Assembly: GCF_029428875.1 (NCBI RefSeq)
Contig: NZ_JAJSOO010000001.1
Location: 3,596,001-3,660,000 of the forward strand
DNA: 64,000 bases
Direction: 5' to 3'
Source: Streptomyces sp. JH34
GTDB taxonomy: Bacteria > Actinomycetota > Actinomycetes > Streptomycetales > Streptomycetaceae
The translations under genes and the position numbers were made by a program. The notes beneath the pieces are model-generated. The model made no database searches. It had not been told where the DNA came from and worked only from the letters and a program-made list of their open reading frames with translations. Shown in pieces: positions 28,146 through 37,400 of the stretch (its first letter is position 1; the number at the start of each line of letters is the position of its first letter).

Positions 28146-28223
28146 CGTCCGTCCGCCCCTCGCGCCTGTGCTCGTACACCCGGCCGGTGCCCGCCACCGA
28201 TCATGTCTGCCACGATCAGACAC

Positions 28224-28601
28224 ATGAAGAATTTCGTAGTCAAGACGATCGCCAACGCGGGTGCGCTGGCCGTGGCCATCTGGCTGCTCCAGGACATCAC
28301 GCTGACCGGGGACAACACCGGGCGCAAGATCCTCACGCTGATACTGGTGGCGCTGCTCTTCGGCTTGGTGAACTTCCTCGTCAAGCCGGTCGTGAAGCTG
28401 CTCACCCTGCCCTTGTTCATCCTGACACTCGGACTGATCACGCTCGTGGTCAACGCCCTGATGCTGATGCTGACCTCCTGGCTCGCCGGCGTCGTCAGTC
28501 TGGACTTCCACGTCGACGGCTTCTGGACCGCGGTCCTGGGCGGCCTGATCATCTCGGTCGCTTCCTGGGCGCTCAACGTGATGCTCCCCGACGAGGACTG
28601 A
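28224..28601 (+). CDS. Phage-holin-family small membrane protein (chromosomal)
   Basis: A 125-residue protein with four transmembrane helices (about 5-24, 32-50, 55-82, 95-118). It belongs to the widespread phage_holin_4_2-type family, best known from chromosomes rather than phages. Landmarks are GLVNFLVKPVVKLLTLPL and GGLIISVASWALN. No phage genes are nearby. A start at 28203 (MSATIRHM) is possible. Its role is unknown. The next gene starts 63 bp downstream on the same strand. Confidence 0.85.
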   Translation: MKNFVVKTIANAGALAVAIWLLQDITLTGDNTGRKILTLILVALLFGLVNFLVKPVVKLLTLPLFILTLGLITLVVNALMLMLTSWLAGVVSLDFHVDGFWTAVLGGLIISVASWALNVMLPDED

Positions 28602-28664
28602 ACCACCCCCTGATGACACAGTGCGGAGCGGACCGGTGAACACCGGGGAGAGACGAGGTAGGAA

Positions 28665-29789
28665 ATGAGCACCATGGGTGACGGAACACGGGCTGTACGG
28701 GCGGGCCTGCCCGAACCGGAACAGTACGAGCCCACTCTCCCCGGTCCGGTCTTCGCCGCGCACTTCCACCTGTCCGGCGAGCCCGTCGGCCCTTACACCT
28801 ACGGCCGGGAGACGAATCCGACCTGGACCCACCTGGAACGGGCCATCGGCGAGCTGGAGGCACCGGGGGAGGATGTGGAGACGACGGTCTTCGCCTCAGG
28901 CATGGCGGCCGTCTCAGCCGTGCTGCTGTCCCAGGCGCGCACCGGCGACGTCGTCGTCCTGCCGGACGACGGGTACCAGGCGCTCCCCCTCGTGCGCGAG
29001 CAGCTGGAGGCGTACGGCGTCGAGGTACGCACGGCGCCGACCGGTGGCGACGCCCAGCTGTCGCTCCTGGAGGGCGCCAAGCTGCTGTGGATCGAGACTC
29101 CTTCCAACCCCGGGCTCGACGTCTGTGATGTCCGCAGGCTCGTCGAGGCCGCGCACGCCGTGGGCGTCCTGGTCGCGGTCGACAACACCCTGGCCACCTC
29201 GCTCGGCCAGCGCCCCCTCGAGCTGGGCGCCGACTTCTCGGTGGCCAGCGACACCAAGGGCCTGACCGGGCACGGTGACCTCCTGCTCGGTCATGTGAGC
29301 TGCCGGGACCCGCGGCTCTCGGCAGGGGTACGCCGCTGGCGCAAGGTGGTCGGCGCCATTCCCGGTCCTATGGAGGCCTGGCTCGCACACCGCTCCCTGG
29401 CCACCCTGCAACTGCGGATCGACCGCCAGTGCACCACGGCTCTGGCGCTCGCCGAGGCCCTGGCCCGGCGTGCCGACGTGACGGGGCTCCGCTACCCGGG
29501 GCTGCCCACCGACCCCTCGTACCCGATCGCTGTACGACAGATGCGGCGCTTCGGCTCGGTGGTCTCCTTCGAGCTGGCGGACGAGCAGACCGCCGAACGC
29601 TTCCTGGCCGCACTGCGGCTGGTCGACGACGCGACGAGCTTCGGCGGCGTACGCTCCACCGCCGAGCGGCGGGCACGCTGGGGCGGTGACGCGGTACCGG
29701 CCGGCTTCGTCCGGTTCTCGGTAGGCGCCGAGGACCCCGAGGACCTGCTGGCGGACGTGGAGCGGGCGCTGGACACGTCGGTGCGCTGA
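28665..29789 (+). CDS. Cystathionine gamma-lyase/Cys-Met metabolism PLP enzyme
   Basis: A 374-residue fold-type I PLP enzyme of the Cys/Met metabolism family. The substrate-binding glycines are in TYGRETNPTWTHLE, the cofactor site in FASGMAAVSAVLL, and the Schiff-base lysine is Lys198 in DTKGLTGHGD. The C-terminal arm contains SFGGVRSTAE and VRFSVGAEDPEDL. Members cleave cystathionine (gamma-lyase) or condense homoserine esters; sequence motifs favour a lyase, as usually annotated in Streptomyces. AGGTAGGAA precedes the ATG. Confidence 0.9.
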   Translation: MSTMGDGTRAVRAGLPEPEQYEPTLPGPVFAAHFHLSGEPVGPYTYGRETNPTWTHLERAIGELEAPGEDVETTVFASGMAAVSAVLLSQARTGDVVVLPDDGYQALPLVREQLEAYGVEVRTAPTGGDAQLSLLEGAKLLWIETPSNPGLDVCDVRRLVEAAHAVGVLVAVDNTLATSLGQRPLELGADFSVASDTKGLTGHGDLLLGHVSCRDPRLSAGVRRWRKVVGAIPGPMEAWLAHRSLATLQLRIDRQCTTALALAEALARRADVTGLRYPGLPTDPSYPIAVRQMRRFGSVVSFELADEQTAERFLAALRLVDDATSFGGVRSTAERRARWGGDAVPAGFVRFSVGAEDPEDLLADVERALDTSVR

Positions 29790-30062
29790 AGCGTCCGCGT
29801 GTGGTCCTGGCAGGGCCGGTCCGGGACAGGCGTCCCTCTCCACCGGACCGGCCCCGCTCGGGACGAGCGGTCCGAGCCTCCCCCCTCGTGGCTCGGACCG
29901 CCCCGGTTCCTGCGCCGAGAACCGTCTGGGCAAGGCTAATTGACTGTGCGTCAGTGTCCAATCACAGTAACGACAGCAACCTATCGACATATTTATAGTT
30001 GAGTCGGTCAAGAGGGACGGTGCGGGCCGACGCAGCGTCAGCCGAGCCGAAGAGGGCGAGCC

Positions 30063-30959
30063 GTGGACCTGTCCCTGCTACGGACGTTCGTGACGGTGCA
30101 CAGGGCCGGATCATTCACCCGGGCCGCCGCCCTGCTCGGCTTGTCACAGCCCGCCGTCACCTCGCAGATACGCGCCCTGGAACGGCAGCTGGGCCGCCCG
30201 CTCTTCCTGCGCAGGGCACGCGGGGTCACCCCGACCACCGTCGGCGACGAACTCGCCCACCGGGCCGCCCCTCACCTGGACGCGCTGGTCGACATCGTCG
30301 AGGCCGGACTCGACGAGGAGTCGGGAACGAGAACACTGCACCTGGCCGGTCCACCGGAGTTCACCTCCGTCCGAGCGCTCCCGGCCCTCACGCCACTGAT
30401 CTCCCAGGGGCTCGCGCTGCGCAGCACCTATGTCGCGAACGCGGGGGACACACTGGAAGGGCTGGCAGCCGGACACCATGATCTGGCCATCACCACCGCC
30501 CGTCCGCGGGGTGGTCTGATGACATCGACCACTCTCTGCGACGAGGAGCACGTTCTGGTCGCAGCGCCGCGCTGGGCAGGACACCTGGGGCCTGGAGCGC
30601 TGCGGCACACGGGGTCCGTGCGCCTGGAACAGCTACCGGTGGTCGAGGTGCACGAGAGCCTCCCCCTTGTCTCTCGCTACTGGGCGACCGTCTTCGACAG
30701 CCGTCCGGCCGCTGCCGCCGCGGTGATCGCACCGGACCTCCGTGCGGTTCTGGAGTGCGCGGCAGCGGGTGCAGGCCTCGCGGTGCTGCCCCGCTATCTC
30801 TGCGAGGACGCGCTGGAGAGGGGTGATGTCGTGGCGCTGCTCGAACCTCCGGTGCCGCCACTGCGCACGTATTTCCTCATAGCGAGGACCGGCACACTCG
30901 GTCTCCCTCACATCGCGCGGGCGCACGAGTGGCTGGTGCGTGCTGCCGTGGACTGGTGA
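30063..30959 (+). CDS. LysR-family transcriptional regulator
   Basis: A 298-residue LysR regulator. The N-terminal winged helix reads LSLLRTFVTVHRAGSFTRAA, LGLSQPAVTSQIRALERQL and LFLRRARGVTPTTVG (residues about 2-60). A periplasmic-binding-like effector domain follows. The GTG start is preceded by GAGGGCGAG. The upstream 270 bp up to the PLP-enzyme gene includes an AT-rich stretch (about 29935-30000), suggesting a promoter. No target is obvious; the co-directional PLP enzyme gene is unlikely to be divergently controlled. Effector unknown. Confidence 0.93.
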   Translation: MDLSLLRTFVTVHRAGSFTRAAALLGLSQPAVTSQIRALERQLGRPLFLRRARGVTPTTVGDELAHRAAPHLDALVDIVEAGLDEESGTRTLHLAGPPEFTSVRALPALTPLISQGLALRSTYVANAGDTLEGLAAGHHDLAITTARPRGGLMTSTTLCDEEHVLVAAPRWAGHLGPGALRHTGSVRLEQLPVVEVHESLPLVSRYWATVFDSRPAAAAAVIAPDLRAVLECAAAGAGLAVLPRYLCEDALERGDVVALLEPPVPPLRTYFLIARTGTLGLPHIARAHEWLVRAAVDW

Positions 30960-31011
30960 CCGGTGGGCCGACAGGAGTTTCAGATCGGGTTTCCTGGGCC
31001 ACTCTCTTGCC

Positions 31012-31491
31012 ATGACCGAACGACCCGTGGTCAAGCGCACCGCTCGCGCCGTACTGCTCGACGGCGATGACCTCATCCTGATCAAGCGCACCAAGCCCGG
31101 TGTCGACCCGTACTGGCTGACGCCAGGTGGTGGTGTGGAGCCGGAGGACGCCACCGTCGTCGAGGCGCTGCACCGGGAGGTCGACGAGGAACTCGGCGCC
31201 AAGGTGGTCGATGTGGTGCCCTGCTTCGTCGACACCGTCGAGCACATCGCCGGCGGCGGCGTCAAAGGCGTGAAGGTGCAGCACTTCTTCGTCTGCCGAC
31301 TGGCATCGATGGATCTGTCGCGTCGGCACGGGCCTGAGATCGACGAGCCCTGCGGCGAGTACGAGATCGTCCGTGTGCCCTTCAGCCGCGTCGGAATCGC
31401 CGCCGTACACCTCGTACCCCTGTCGTTGCGGCACTACCTGGACGGCAACATCGAGGGCGTACGGGCGATGCATGCGCCCGATCTGGGCTGA
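31012..31491 (+). CDS. NUDIX hydrolase
   Basis: A 159-residue NUDIX protein. The box is GGGVEPEDATVVEALH followed by REVDEELGA; compared with the consensus, spacing between the first Gly and REVDEELG is one residue longer. NUDIX enzymes hydrolyse nucleoside diphosphates linked to another moiety; the substrate is open. Start ATG 31012 fits the family N-terminus (VKRTARAVLLDGDDL). It converges with the MFS gene; a parS site lies between. Confidence 0.9.
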   Translation: MTERPVVKRTARAVLLDGDDLILIKRTKPGVDPYWLTPGGGVEPEDATVVEALHREVDEELGAKVVDVVPCFVDTVEHIAGGGVKGVKVQHFFVCRLASMDLSRRHGPEIDEPCGEYEIVRVPFSRVGIAAVHLVPLSLRHYLDGNIEGVRAMHAPDLG

Positions 31492-31605
31492 GGACGGGTT
31501 CCTGGACGACGTGTTAGGCGGATAGGCCTGGCTGTCCCGGTACGCCCAGGCCATTGGTCGTGGGTACTCCTGACGGCTGACTGCCCGATGCACGCTTGGC
31601 AGCGT

Positions 31606-31619
31606 GTTTCACGTGAAAC
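31606..31619. other. parS (ParB-binding) site
   Basis: Exact GTTTCACGTGAAAC in the 270-bp gap between the convergent NUDIX and MFS genes. The rest of that gap holds only a weak inverted repeat (GGCCTGG/CCAGGCC near 31525-31552) and no gene. Confidence 0.93.
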
Positions 31620-31761
31620 CGCTCAGCGGCCTGTGCGCCTAAGCGTCCTCGTGGCCCGTGCAGCGATGTCTGTGAGCCGGCGACGAGGCCGCGGCGCGGG
31701 GTGCGCGACGGACATCCATCTGGTCGCGCACCTCGGTGGCCACGGCCACGTGCCCCCGTCA

Positions 31762-33003
31762 TCACCGCGATATCGGCACTGGAGACGTGGGCACCGACTC
31801 GCCGGGGCCGGCATCTGCGGCAGGCCCGGGGGCGGGTGCCGCGACCAGGCCACCAGCGACCGTCCGGCGCTCGATCGAACCTGAAAGCACCGCCAGGAGC
31901 AGCGCTGACGCCGCGAGTGCGGCACCGACCCAGTTGGGCGCGGTGTATCCGAACCCGGCCGCGATCACGATGCCGCCGAGCCACGCCGACAGCGCGTTCC
32001 CGAGGTTGAAGGCCCCGATGTTGACGGCCGAGGCCAGGGTGGGCGCGCCGGCCGCCTGGTCGAGGACACGCTTCTGCAGCGGTGGCACGGTCGCGAAGCC
32101 GAGCGCCCCGATGAGCACGATGGTCACGGCCGCGGCGATCTTGTTGTGCGCGGTCAGGGTGAACAGGGCCAGCACCGTGGCGAGCGCACCGAGCGACACG
32201 TACAGCATCGGCATCAGATGGCGGTCGGCGAACTTGCCGCCGAGCAGATTCCCGCCGACCATGCCCAGGCCGAAGAGGACCAGCAGCCAGGTGACGGATG
32301 ACGAGGCGAAGCCCGCGGTGTCCGTCATCATCGGCGTGATGTAGGTGATCGCCGCGAAGACGCCACCGAAGCCCAGCACCGTCATCGCCATGGCGAGCAG
32401 CACCTGGACGTTGCGGAATGCGGCCAGCTCGTGGCTGAGCCGCACGCCCTGGGGCTTCGGCTGTTCCGGCACGAGCTTCGCCACACCGAGAAGCCCCAGG
32501 ACTCCGAGTCCCGCCACGACGAAGAACGTCACGCGCCAGCCGAGATTCTGACCGATGAAGGTCCCCAGGGGGACCCCGACGACGTTGGCGACGGTCAGCC
32601 CGGTGAACATCATGGCGATGGCACCGGCCTTCTTCTCCGGAGCGACCAGGTCCGCGGCGACGACCGATCCGATACCGAAGAAGGCTCCGTGGGCGAGTGA
32701 GGCGACGACCCGGCCGGCGAGCATCACGCCGAAGACGGGGGCGAGTGCGGACACCACGTTCCCCACGATGAAGAGCCCCATCAGCAGCATCAGCATGCGC
32801 TTCCTGGTCACGCGGGTACCCAGGACGGTCATCAGGGGAGCGCCGAGGACCACGCCCAGGGCATAGCCGGTGACGAGGAAGCCTGCGGTCGGGATCGAGA
32901 CCTGGAAGTCAGCCGCGACGTCGGGGAGCAACCCCATGATCACGAACTCGGTGGTGCCGATACCGAATGCCCCTATGGCGAGGGCGAGGAGCGCGAGCGG
33001 CAT
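31762..33003 (-). CDS. MFS transporter, DHA1/AraJ-type
   Basis: A 413-residue transporter with 12 transmembrane helices. TTEFVIMGLLPDVAADF, the GxLADRxxxR-like loop variant LGTRVTRKRMLM and GVPLGTFIGQNLGWR are typical of the arabinose-efflux/drug-efflux DHA1 group. ATG at 33003 is chosen because AGGAAGG lies about 8 bases upstream; GTG at 33012 overlaps that site. It is divergent from a MarR regulator across a 138-bp region with a good operator, so it is probably repressed by that regulator and induced by its own substrate. Confidence 0.93.
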   Translation of the reverse strand: MPLALLALAIGAFGIGTTEFVIMGLLPDVAADFQVSIPTAGFLVTGYALGVVLGAPLMTVLGTRVTRKRMLMLLMGLFIVGNVVSALAPVFGVMLAGRVVASLAHGAFFGIGSVVAADLVAPEKKAGAIAMMFTGLTVANVVGVPLGTFIGQNLGWRVTFFVVAGLGVLGLLGVAKLVPEQPKPQGVRLSHELAAFRNVQVLLAMAMTVLGFGGVFAAITYITPMMTDTAGFASSSVTWLLVLFGLGMVGGNLLGGKFADRHLMPMLYVSLGALATVLALFTLTAHNKIAAAVTIVLIGALGFATVPPLQKRVLDQAAGAPTLASAVNIGAFNLGNALSAWLGGIVIAAGFGYTAPNWVGAALAASALLLAVLSGSIERRTVAGGLVAAPAPGPAADAGPGESVPTSPVPISR

Positions 33004-33063
33004 GGATGCCACCTTCCTAAAGATTGTGTCTGCCCCTTACAGGCGTCCACAATAATTGCAGCC

Positions 33064-33080
33064 GCTTGCTAATTGCAAGC
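33064..33080. promoter_or_regulatory. MarR-type operator between MFS and MarR genes
   Basis: Perfect inverted repeat GCTTGC-TAATT-GCAAGC (arms 6 bp, spacer 5). Related TTGC/GCAA half sites flank it (AATTGCAGCC before, CTATTGCGC after). It sits in the divergent promoter region, 61-77 bp from each gene start. Confidence 0.75.
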
Positions 33081-33141
33081 GCGGGCTATTGCGCCCGTGC
33101 CCTATCCTGGAGGCAAGCAGCTCCCGTACGGAGGAGAGACC

Positions 33142-33600
33142 GTGACAGCGACAGATCCCGCACTGACATCCCTCGCGCAGAGCTGGTGCGCCCTCTCCCT
33201 GCTCCACGGGAAGATCGAAGCCCGCATCGAGCGGGCCCTCCAGTCCCGCCACAGCCTCAGCGCGCGGGAGTTCTCCCTGCTCGACGTCCTGAGCCGCCAG
33301 CACAGCGGCACGGGCGGGCACCTGCAGATGAAGCAGGTGGCGGATGCCGTGGTGCTCAGCCAGAGCGCCACCACCCGACTGGTCACCCGGCTCGAGGACC
33401 GCGGGCTGCTCACCCGGTACCTGTGCGACACCGACCGGCGGGGCATCTACACGGACGTCACGGAAGCGGGCCTCACGCTGCTGAACGAGGCCAGGCCGAC
33501 CAACGACATCGCACTCCGCGCCGCTCTCGACGAAGCTGCCGAGAACCCCGAGCTCGCCCCCCTGGTCCGGACCGTCGAGGCGCTGAAGATCCCCGCTTGA
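33142..33600 (+). CDS. MarR-family transcriptional regulator
   Basis: A 152-residue winged-helix regulator. The DNA-binding core is LSAREFSLLDVLS, LQMKQVADAVVLSQSATTRLV and RLEDRGLLTRYLCDTDRRGI, the last being the wing with its conserved Asp-Arg-Arg. GTG at 33142 has GGAGGAG 7 bases upstream. It is divergent from the MFS exporter and likely represses both genes through the GCTTGC-N5-GCAAGC site. Confidence 0.93.
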   Translation: MTATDPALTSLAQSWCALSLLHGKIEARIERALQSRHSLSAREFSLLDVLSRQHSGTGGHLQMKQVADAVVLSQSATTRLVTRLEDRGLLTRYLCDTDRRGIYTDVTEAGLTLLNEARPTNDIALRAALDEAAENPELAPLVRTVEALKIPA

Positions 33601-33628
33601 ACCAGCGGGTGTGCGTAGTCTGCCGATC

Positions 33629-34081
33629 ATGAGCGATCTCGACATACGTCCCGCAGCACTCGCCGACATCTCCGCTGTCGTGGCCATGCTGGCCGACGAC
33701 CCGCTGGGCGCGCAGCGCGAGTCACCGAACGATCTGACCCCCTATCGATCCGCGTTCCGCCGGATGTGCGACGACCCGAATCAGCATCTGGTCGTGGCTG
33801 TACGCGAGGGTCATGTCGTGGGGACCCTTCAGCTCACCGTCATTCCGGGACTGTCCCGACGCGGTGCGACGCGCTCCGTCATCGAAGGTGTCCGCGTCCA
33901 TGCTGAGGAGCGGGGCAGTGGGCTCGGCACCCAGCTGATCCAGTGGGCGGTCGACGAATCCCGGCGTCAGGGTTGCCAGTTGGTGCAGCTGACGTCGGAC
34001 ACCACCCGTGTCGACGCCCACCGCTTCTACGAGCGACTCGGCTTCACCGCCAGCCATGTGGGGTTCAAACTCGCCCTCTGA
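33629..34081 (+). CDS. GNAT-family N-acetyltransferase
   Basis: A 150-residue GNAT protein. The acetyl-CoA pyrophosphate-binding motif A is VHAEERGSGLGTQLIQWA, followed by QLVQLTSDTTRVDAHRFYERLGF, the common B motif. The substrate is unknown. It begins 28 bp after the MarR gene on the same strand and may be cotranscribed with it. The small size and lack of partner genes allow roles such as amine or peptide acetylation only as guesses. Confidence 0.9.
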   Translation: MSDLDIRPAALADISAVVAMLADDPLGAQRESPNDLTPYRSAFRRMCDDPNQHLVVAVREGHVVGTLQLTVIPGLSRRGATRSVIEGVRVHAEERGSGLGTQLIQWAVDESRRQGCQLVQLTSDTTRVDAHRFYERLGFTASHVGFKLAL

Positions 34082-34123
34082 GCCGGAGAGTTCCGAGCAG
34101 GTCCGCGCCCCGGGAGGTATCAC

Positions 34124-35287
34124 ATGTACCGCATCGATGACGAGCAGCGCAGGATCAGGATCGGCCGACGGCATCTGCTCGCCCCCTCCGCCAGGGCCTC
34201 CTCCGTCGTCGCGGTGGCTGACGCAGTCGTCGCGCTGCACGCGACCGATGCCGCCACGGTCTACCTCTCCGCCTGCGCACGGCTCACCGCCCCCGGCGTC
34301 GGCGCGGTGGAACAGGCGCTCTATGAGGACGTCTCACTGGTGCGACTCCTCTCCATGCGGAACACGTTGTTCACGATGTCCAGGGCGGTCGCACCTGTCG
34401 TCGACGCCTCGAACGCACGGCTCGTGGCGGCGAAGGAGCGCCAGAGACTCCTCACGCATCTACGGGAGGACGGGAACGGACTGGACGAACGGTGGCTCGC
34501 CGAGGTTGAGCGACAGACACTCGCCGTTCTGGCCTCACGCGGCCGCGCGACGGGAAGCGAGCTTTCGGCCGCCGTGCCGGCGCTGCGTACCAAAATCACG
34601 GTGTTCCCGGGGAAGAAGCAGGAGACCGTGCAAGGCGTTGCCTCCCGGGTGATCCGCGTACTGGCCGCCGATGGACGGATCCGGAGAGACCGTCCACGTG
34701 GCTCATGGACCTCCAGCCAGTTCCGCTGGACGGTCTCCGAACCCTGGCCCGCCTCGGACCCTGTCCAGGCCCGGGTGGAAGTGGCCCGCCGCTGGCTCCA
34801 CGCCTACGGTCCCGCGACCGAAGGTGATCTGAAATGGTGGACCGGCTGGGGCATCCGTGAGACACGCAACGCCTTGGCGGCGCTCGCCCCCGAGAAAGCA
34901 CTGCTCGACAGTGGCGCTGTCGGCTGGGTCCTCCCGGATGATCTCGCCGACGAGCCTTCCCTGGAGCCCTGGGCGGCTCTGCTGCCCGGTCTCGACCCCA
35001 GCGCGATGGGCTGGGCCGACCGCGGTTTCCAGCTGCCCCCGGATCACCGTTCCGCCCTCTTCGACCGCGCAGGCAACGTCGGCCCCACGGTCTGGTTCAA
35101 CGGCCAGATCGTGGGCGGCTGGGCCCAGGGCGCCGGCGGCGAGCCGGTGTGGCGCCTATTGTCCGACGTAGGCAGGGAAGCTTCACAACTCATCGCGACA
35201 GAGGCGGCACGGATGTCGGCATGGATCGGCGACGCCCGGATCACTCCCCGGTTCCGCACACCGCTGGAACGTGAATTGAGTGCGTGA
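34124..35287 (+). CDS. Winged-helix DNA-binding protein, AlkZ/HTH_42 family
   Basis: A 387-residue protein of the HTH_42 family. Members related to AlkZ and YcaQ are DNA glycosylases acting on interstrand crosslinks; others are uncharacterised. Visible segments are VVALHATDAATVYLSACAR, YEDVSLVRLLSMRNTLFTM, LADEPSLEPWAALLPGLDPS and PTVWFNGQIVGGW. I did not find a clear QxQ catalytic motif, so glycosylase activity is uncertain. GGGAGG 6 bases upstream supports ATG 34124. It follows the GNAT gene by 42 bp and could share its transcript. Confidence 0.85.
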   Translation: MYRIDDEQRRIRIGRRHLLAPSARASSVVAVADAVVALHATDAATVYLSACARLTAPGVGAVEQALYEDVSLVRLLSMRNTLFTMSRAVAPVVDASNARLVAAKERQRLLTHLREDGNGLDERWLAEVERQTLAVLASRGRATGSELSAAVPALRTKITVFPGKKQETVQGVASRVIRVLAADGRIRRDRPRGSWTSSQFRWTVSEPWPASDPVQARVEVARRWLHAYGPATEGDLKWWTGWGIRETRNALAALAPEKALLDSGAVGWVLPDDLADEPSLEPWAALLPGLDPSAMGWADRGFQLPPDHRSALFDRAGNVGPTVWFNGQIVGGWAQGAGGEPVWRLLSDVGREASQLIATEAARMSAWIGDARITPRFRTPLERELSA

Positions 35288-35333
35288 TTCTTCACGCCCT
35301 CGCGGGCTGGCCAGCCTGTCGCTTCGCGGGATT

Positions 35334-35373
35334 CGGGGCCGGGGCGGCGACTCCGGGGCCGGGGCGGCGACTC
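35334..35373. repeat. Two tandem 20-bp units beside parS
   Basis: CGGGGCCGGGGCGGCGACTC occurs twice head to tail (35334-35353 and 35354-35373), ending 2 bp before a parS site. It lies between two convergent genes. It is probably a replication-slippage duplication. Confidence 0.8.
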
Positions 35374-35375
35374 AG

Positions 35376-35389
35376 GTTTCACGTGAAAC
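35376..35389. other. parS (ParB-binding) site
   Basis: Exact GTTTCACGTGAAAC in the 141-bp gap between the convergent winged-helix and serine hydrolase genes. Confidence 0.93.
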
Positions 35390-35428
35390 GCCGGTCCGAA
35401 CCCTTCACCGCGCTGGTCGTCGCGCCCT

Positions 35429-36808
35429 TCAGGGTGCGAGCCCCCTCCAGCCGTCCGCATCCACACCACCGGGGATGGCCGCGCTCCGGTCGTACGGCTC
35501 CCGGGTGAAGACGAAGGATCCCAGATCGAGATGGTCGATCGTGCCGTCGTCTTCGCGCACGACTCGGAGCGTCTCCCCCGCGTAGTAGCCGTTGAGGCCC
35601 ACCCACGTGCCATCGGGGCGTGCTCGGAACCGTGCCGCGCGACCGATGCCTCGCAACGGCTGGAACTCGAGACCCCCGTCCGCGAGCAGCTTCAGGGCGT
35701 GAACCTGCGTTCCCCAGTACCAGGGCCCGGTCAACGCCAGCAGCTCTCCGTCGACCTCGGGCAGCGGTCGCCAGGGTTCCGGCATCCTCGGCTCCGCGTC
35801 GGCGACGATCTGGATGAGGTCTGCGGCGACCGTGCCGGTCAGCGGGCCGGAGGTGGCATTCGAAAGCACGACGGCCGCTACATCGTCCTCGACACTGAAC
35901 AACAGCGTCGCCAGAAAGCCGGGGAGCGATCCGGAGTGCCCGTGAAGCGTACGGTTCGCACGCAGCAGAGCCTGCAGGCCGAGGCCGTACGTACCGGCCC
36001 AGTCACCCGCCTCGGACGGGGCGGCGGGGACGCGCATCTCCGCGACTGAGGACGCGCACAACACCCGTTCATCCCCCTGCGCGAGAAAGGCCGCGAAGCG
36101 CAGAAGATCGTTGGTGGTCGACCAGAGTTGACCGGCCGGCGCCATCAGTCCGAGGTCCTCAGCCGGCTCGGGCAACATGACGTCGGCCCAAGGATGAACC
36201 GCCCAGCCCCCGGCGTGCGGGGCCTGGGCGTGCGGGGTCGTACGGTCCATCCCCAGGGGTTCCAGGATCTCGCGACGCAGCACGTCGGCCCAGGAGTCGC
36301 CACGCAGGGCTTCGACCAGCGAGCCGAGCAGCGTGTAACCCGGGTTCGAGTAGTGATGTCCGTGACCGGACGGATGGATCAGAGGTTTTTCGCCGAGCAC
36401 ATCCGCCAGTTGCGGCCGCGTGGTGCCCGGCGTCCTCTCCCACCAGGGGGCGGGTGTCTCCGCCCCCAAGCCCCCGCTGTGACCGAGCAGCTGAAAGACG
36501 GTCACCTGCCCTGCGTCCGTGCCCGGCAGGTACTTCTCGACGGGATCGTCCAGATCCAGCAGACCTTCGTCGCGCAGGCGCATCACCAGTACGGCGGTGA
36601 AGGTCTTGGTGATGGAGCCGATCCTGAACTGCGTCTCGCCATCGGGTTCATGGCCGTCCACGCAACTGCGCGCCCCACTCCAGGCGATCTGCCCGTCCCG
36701 TCGCACCGCGGCGACAAGGGAGGGGGCCCGGCCCTCGGACTGCGCGGTGGCGACACGATGGAGCAGGGCACGCCGTGTGCTGGGGAGCAGGACTTCGGAA
36801 GAGGTCAT
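35429..36808 (-). CDS. Serine hydrolase, class C beta-lactamase/PBP-like
   Basis: A 459-residue protein of the beta-lactamase (serine hydrolase) family. Catalytic motifs are S65-I-T-K68 in FRIGSITKTF, the Tyr motif YSN in HHYSNPGYTLLG and the third motif HGHSGSLPG, which replaces KTG. The C-terminal ~120 residues (from TGPWYWG) look like the lipocalin-like domain that often follows this fold. No signal peptide is visible, so it may be cytosolic. Possible activities are esterase, peptidase or amidase; the substrate is unknown. ATG 36808 is chosen because the longer frame upstream has no family similarity. Confidence 0.88.
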   Translation of the reverse strand: MTSSEVLLPSTRRALLHRVATAQSEGRAPSLVAAVRRDGQIAWSGARSCVDGHEPDGETQFRIGSITKTFTAVLVMRLRDEGLLDLDDPVEKYLPGTDAGQVTVFQLLGHSGGLGAETPAPWWERTPGTTRPQLADVLGEKPLIHPSGHGHHYSNPGYTLLGSLVEALRGDSWADVLRREILEPLGMDRTTPHAQAPHAGGWAVHPWADVMLPEPAEDLGLMAPAGQLWSTTNDLLRFAAFLAQGDERVLCASSVAEMRVPAAPSEAGDWAGTYGLGLQALLRANRTLHGHSGSLPGFLATLLFSVEDDVAAVVLSNATSGPLTGTVAADLIQIVADAEPRMPEPWRPLPEVDGELLALTGPWYWGTQVHALKLLADGGLEFQPLRGIGRAARFRARPDGTWVGLNGYYAGETLRVVREDDGTIDHLDLGSFVFTREPYDRSAAIPGGVDADGWRGLAP

Positions 36809-37064
36809 GCCCAAGGATGACCTGCGCGACCATCGTCTGACGACCGTATTCCCCTCCGGTGGCCCGCGGCGTGACCTGCACCCTTCACCGTGCGCAGTGT
36901 GTACGGGGACGTGTAGGATCTCGCCGCCCGTACCATATGGCACCCCGCTGCCCAGCGGGTCCATGACCGTCTCAGGCCATGTCCACGCGCTTGTGTCTCA
37001 AGTCGCGTGGCATTTCCTCGCGACTGGCTTTGGCGGTCAGAGGGAACAGGCTGCGGGATGCCCG

Positions 37065-37376
37065 TCATCCGCTCTTCGCCTGGGCCCATTCGAGAAGGGC
37101 CTCGATGGCGTCGAGGAGTTGGTCCGGGGTGCGGAGATCGCGATGTTCTTGCCGGATCTGGCTACTGGCCAAGTCACCGCACTCCAGCTCGGCTTCGCCG
37201 CTGTCCCAGACGATGAGCATGGCGACATGGCCGTCAGTCTCCACCGTCATCCATGCGCTGGTCTTGGGGCGACCGTCATCAGGTGATCGTTGGATGTCAC
37301 CCGAGACCCCACGTGATCGCAGCTGCTCCTCGTTCTCGGCAAACCAGGTATGGAGCATCTGCGGCAGCTCATTCAT
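37065..37376 (-). CDS. TriTu-type immunity protein (orphan)
   Basis: A 103-residue protein resembling the TriTu immunity family known from bacterial polymorphic toxin systems. The motif positions are MLHTWFAENEEQLRSRGVSG, GRPKTSAWMTVETDG, LIVWDSGEAELECGD and a helical C-terminus LLDAIEALLEWAQ. Immunity proteins of this type normally lie directly after a toxin. No toxin gene is present here; upstream on the minus strand there is only a short remnant (37401-37520). It may therefore be an orphan antidote or a remnant. Family naming is from recognisable segments, not a search. Confidence 0.6.
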   Translation of the reverse strand: MNELPQMLHTWFAENEEQLRSRGVSGDIQRSPDDGRPKTSAWMTVETDGHVAMLIVWDSGEAELECGDLASSQIRQEHRDLRTPDQLLDAIEALLEWAQAKSG

Positions 37377-37400
37377 TCCGCTCTACCTCTTGTTGCAGCC

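Noticed and set aside
28224..28601. Phage-like holin as a sign of a prophage
   Set aside because: The holin_4_2-type family is common on chromosomes; there are no terminase, capsid, integrase or att sites here, and base composition is that of the host.
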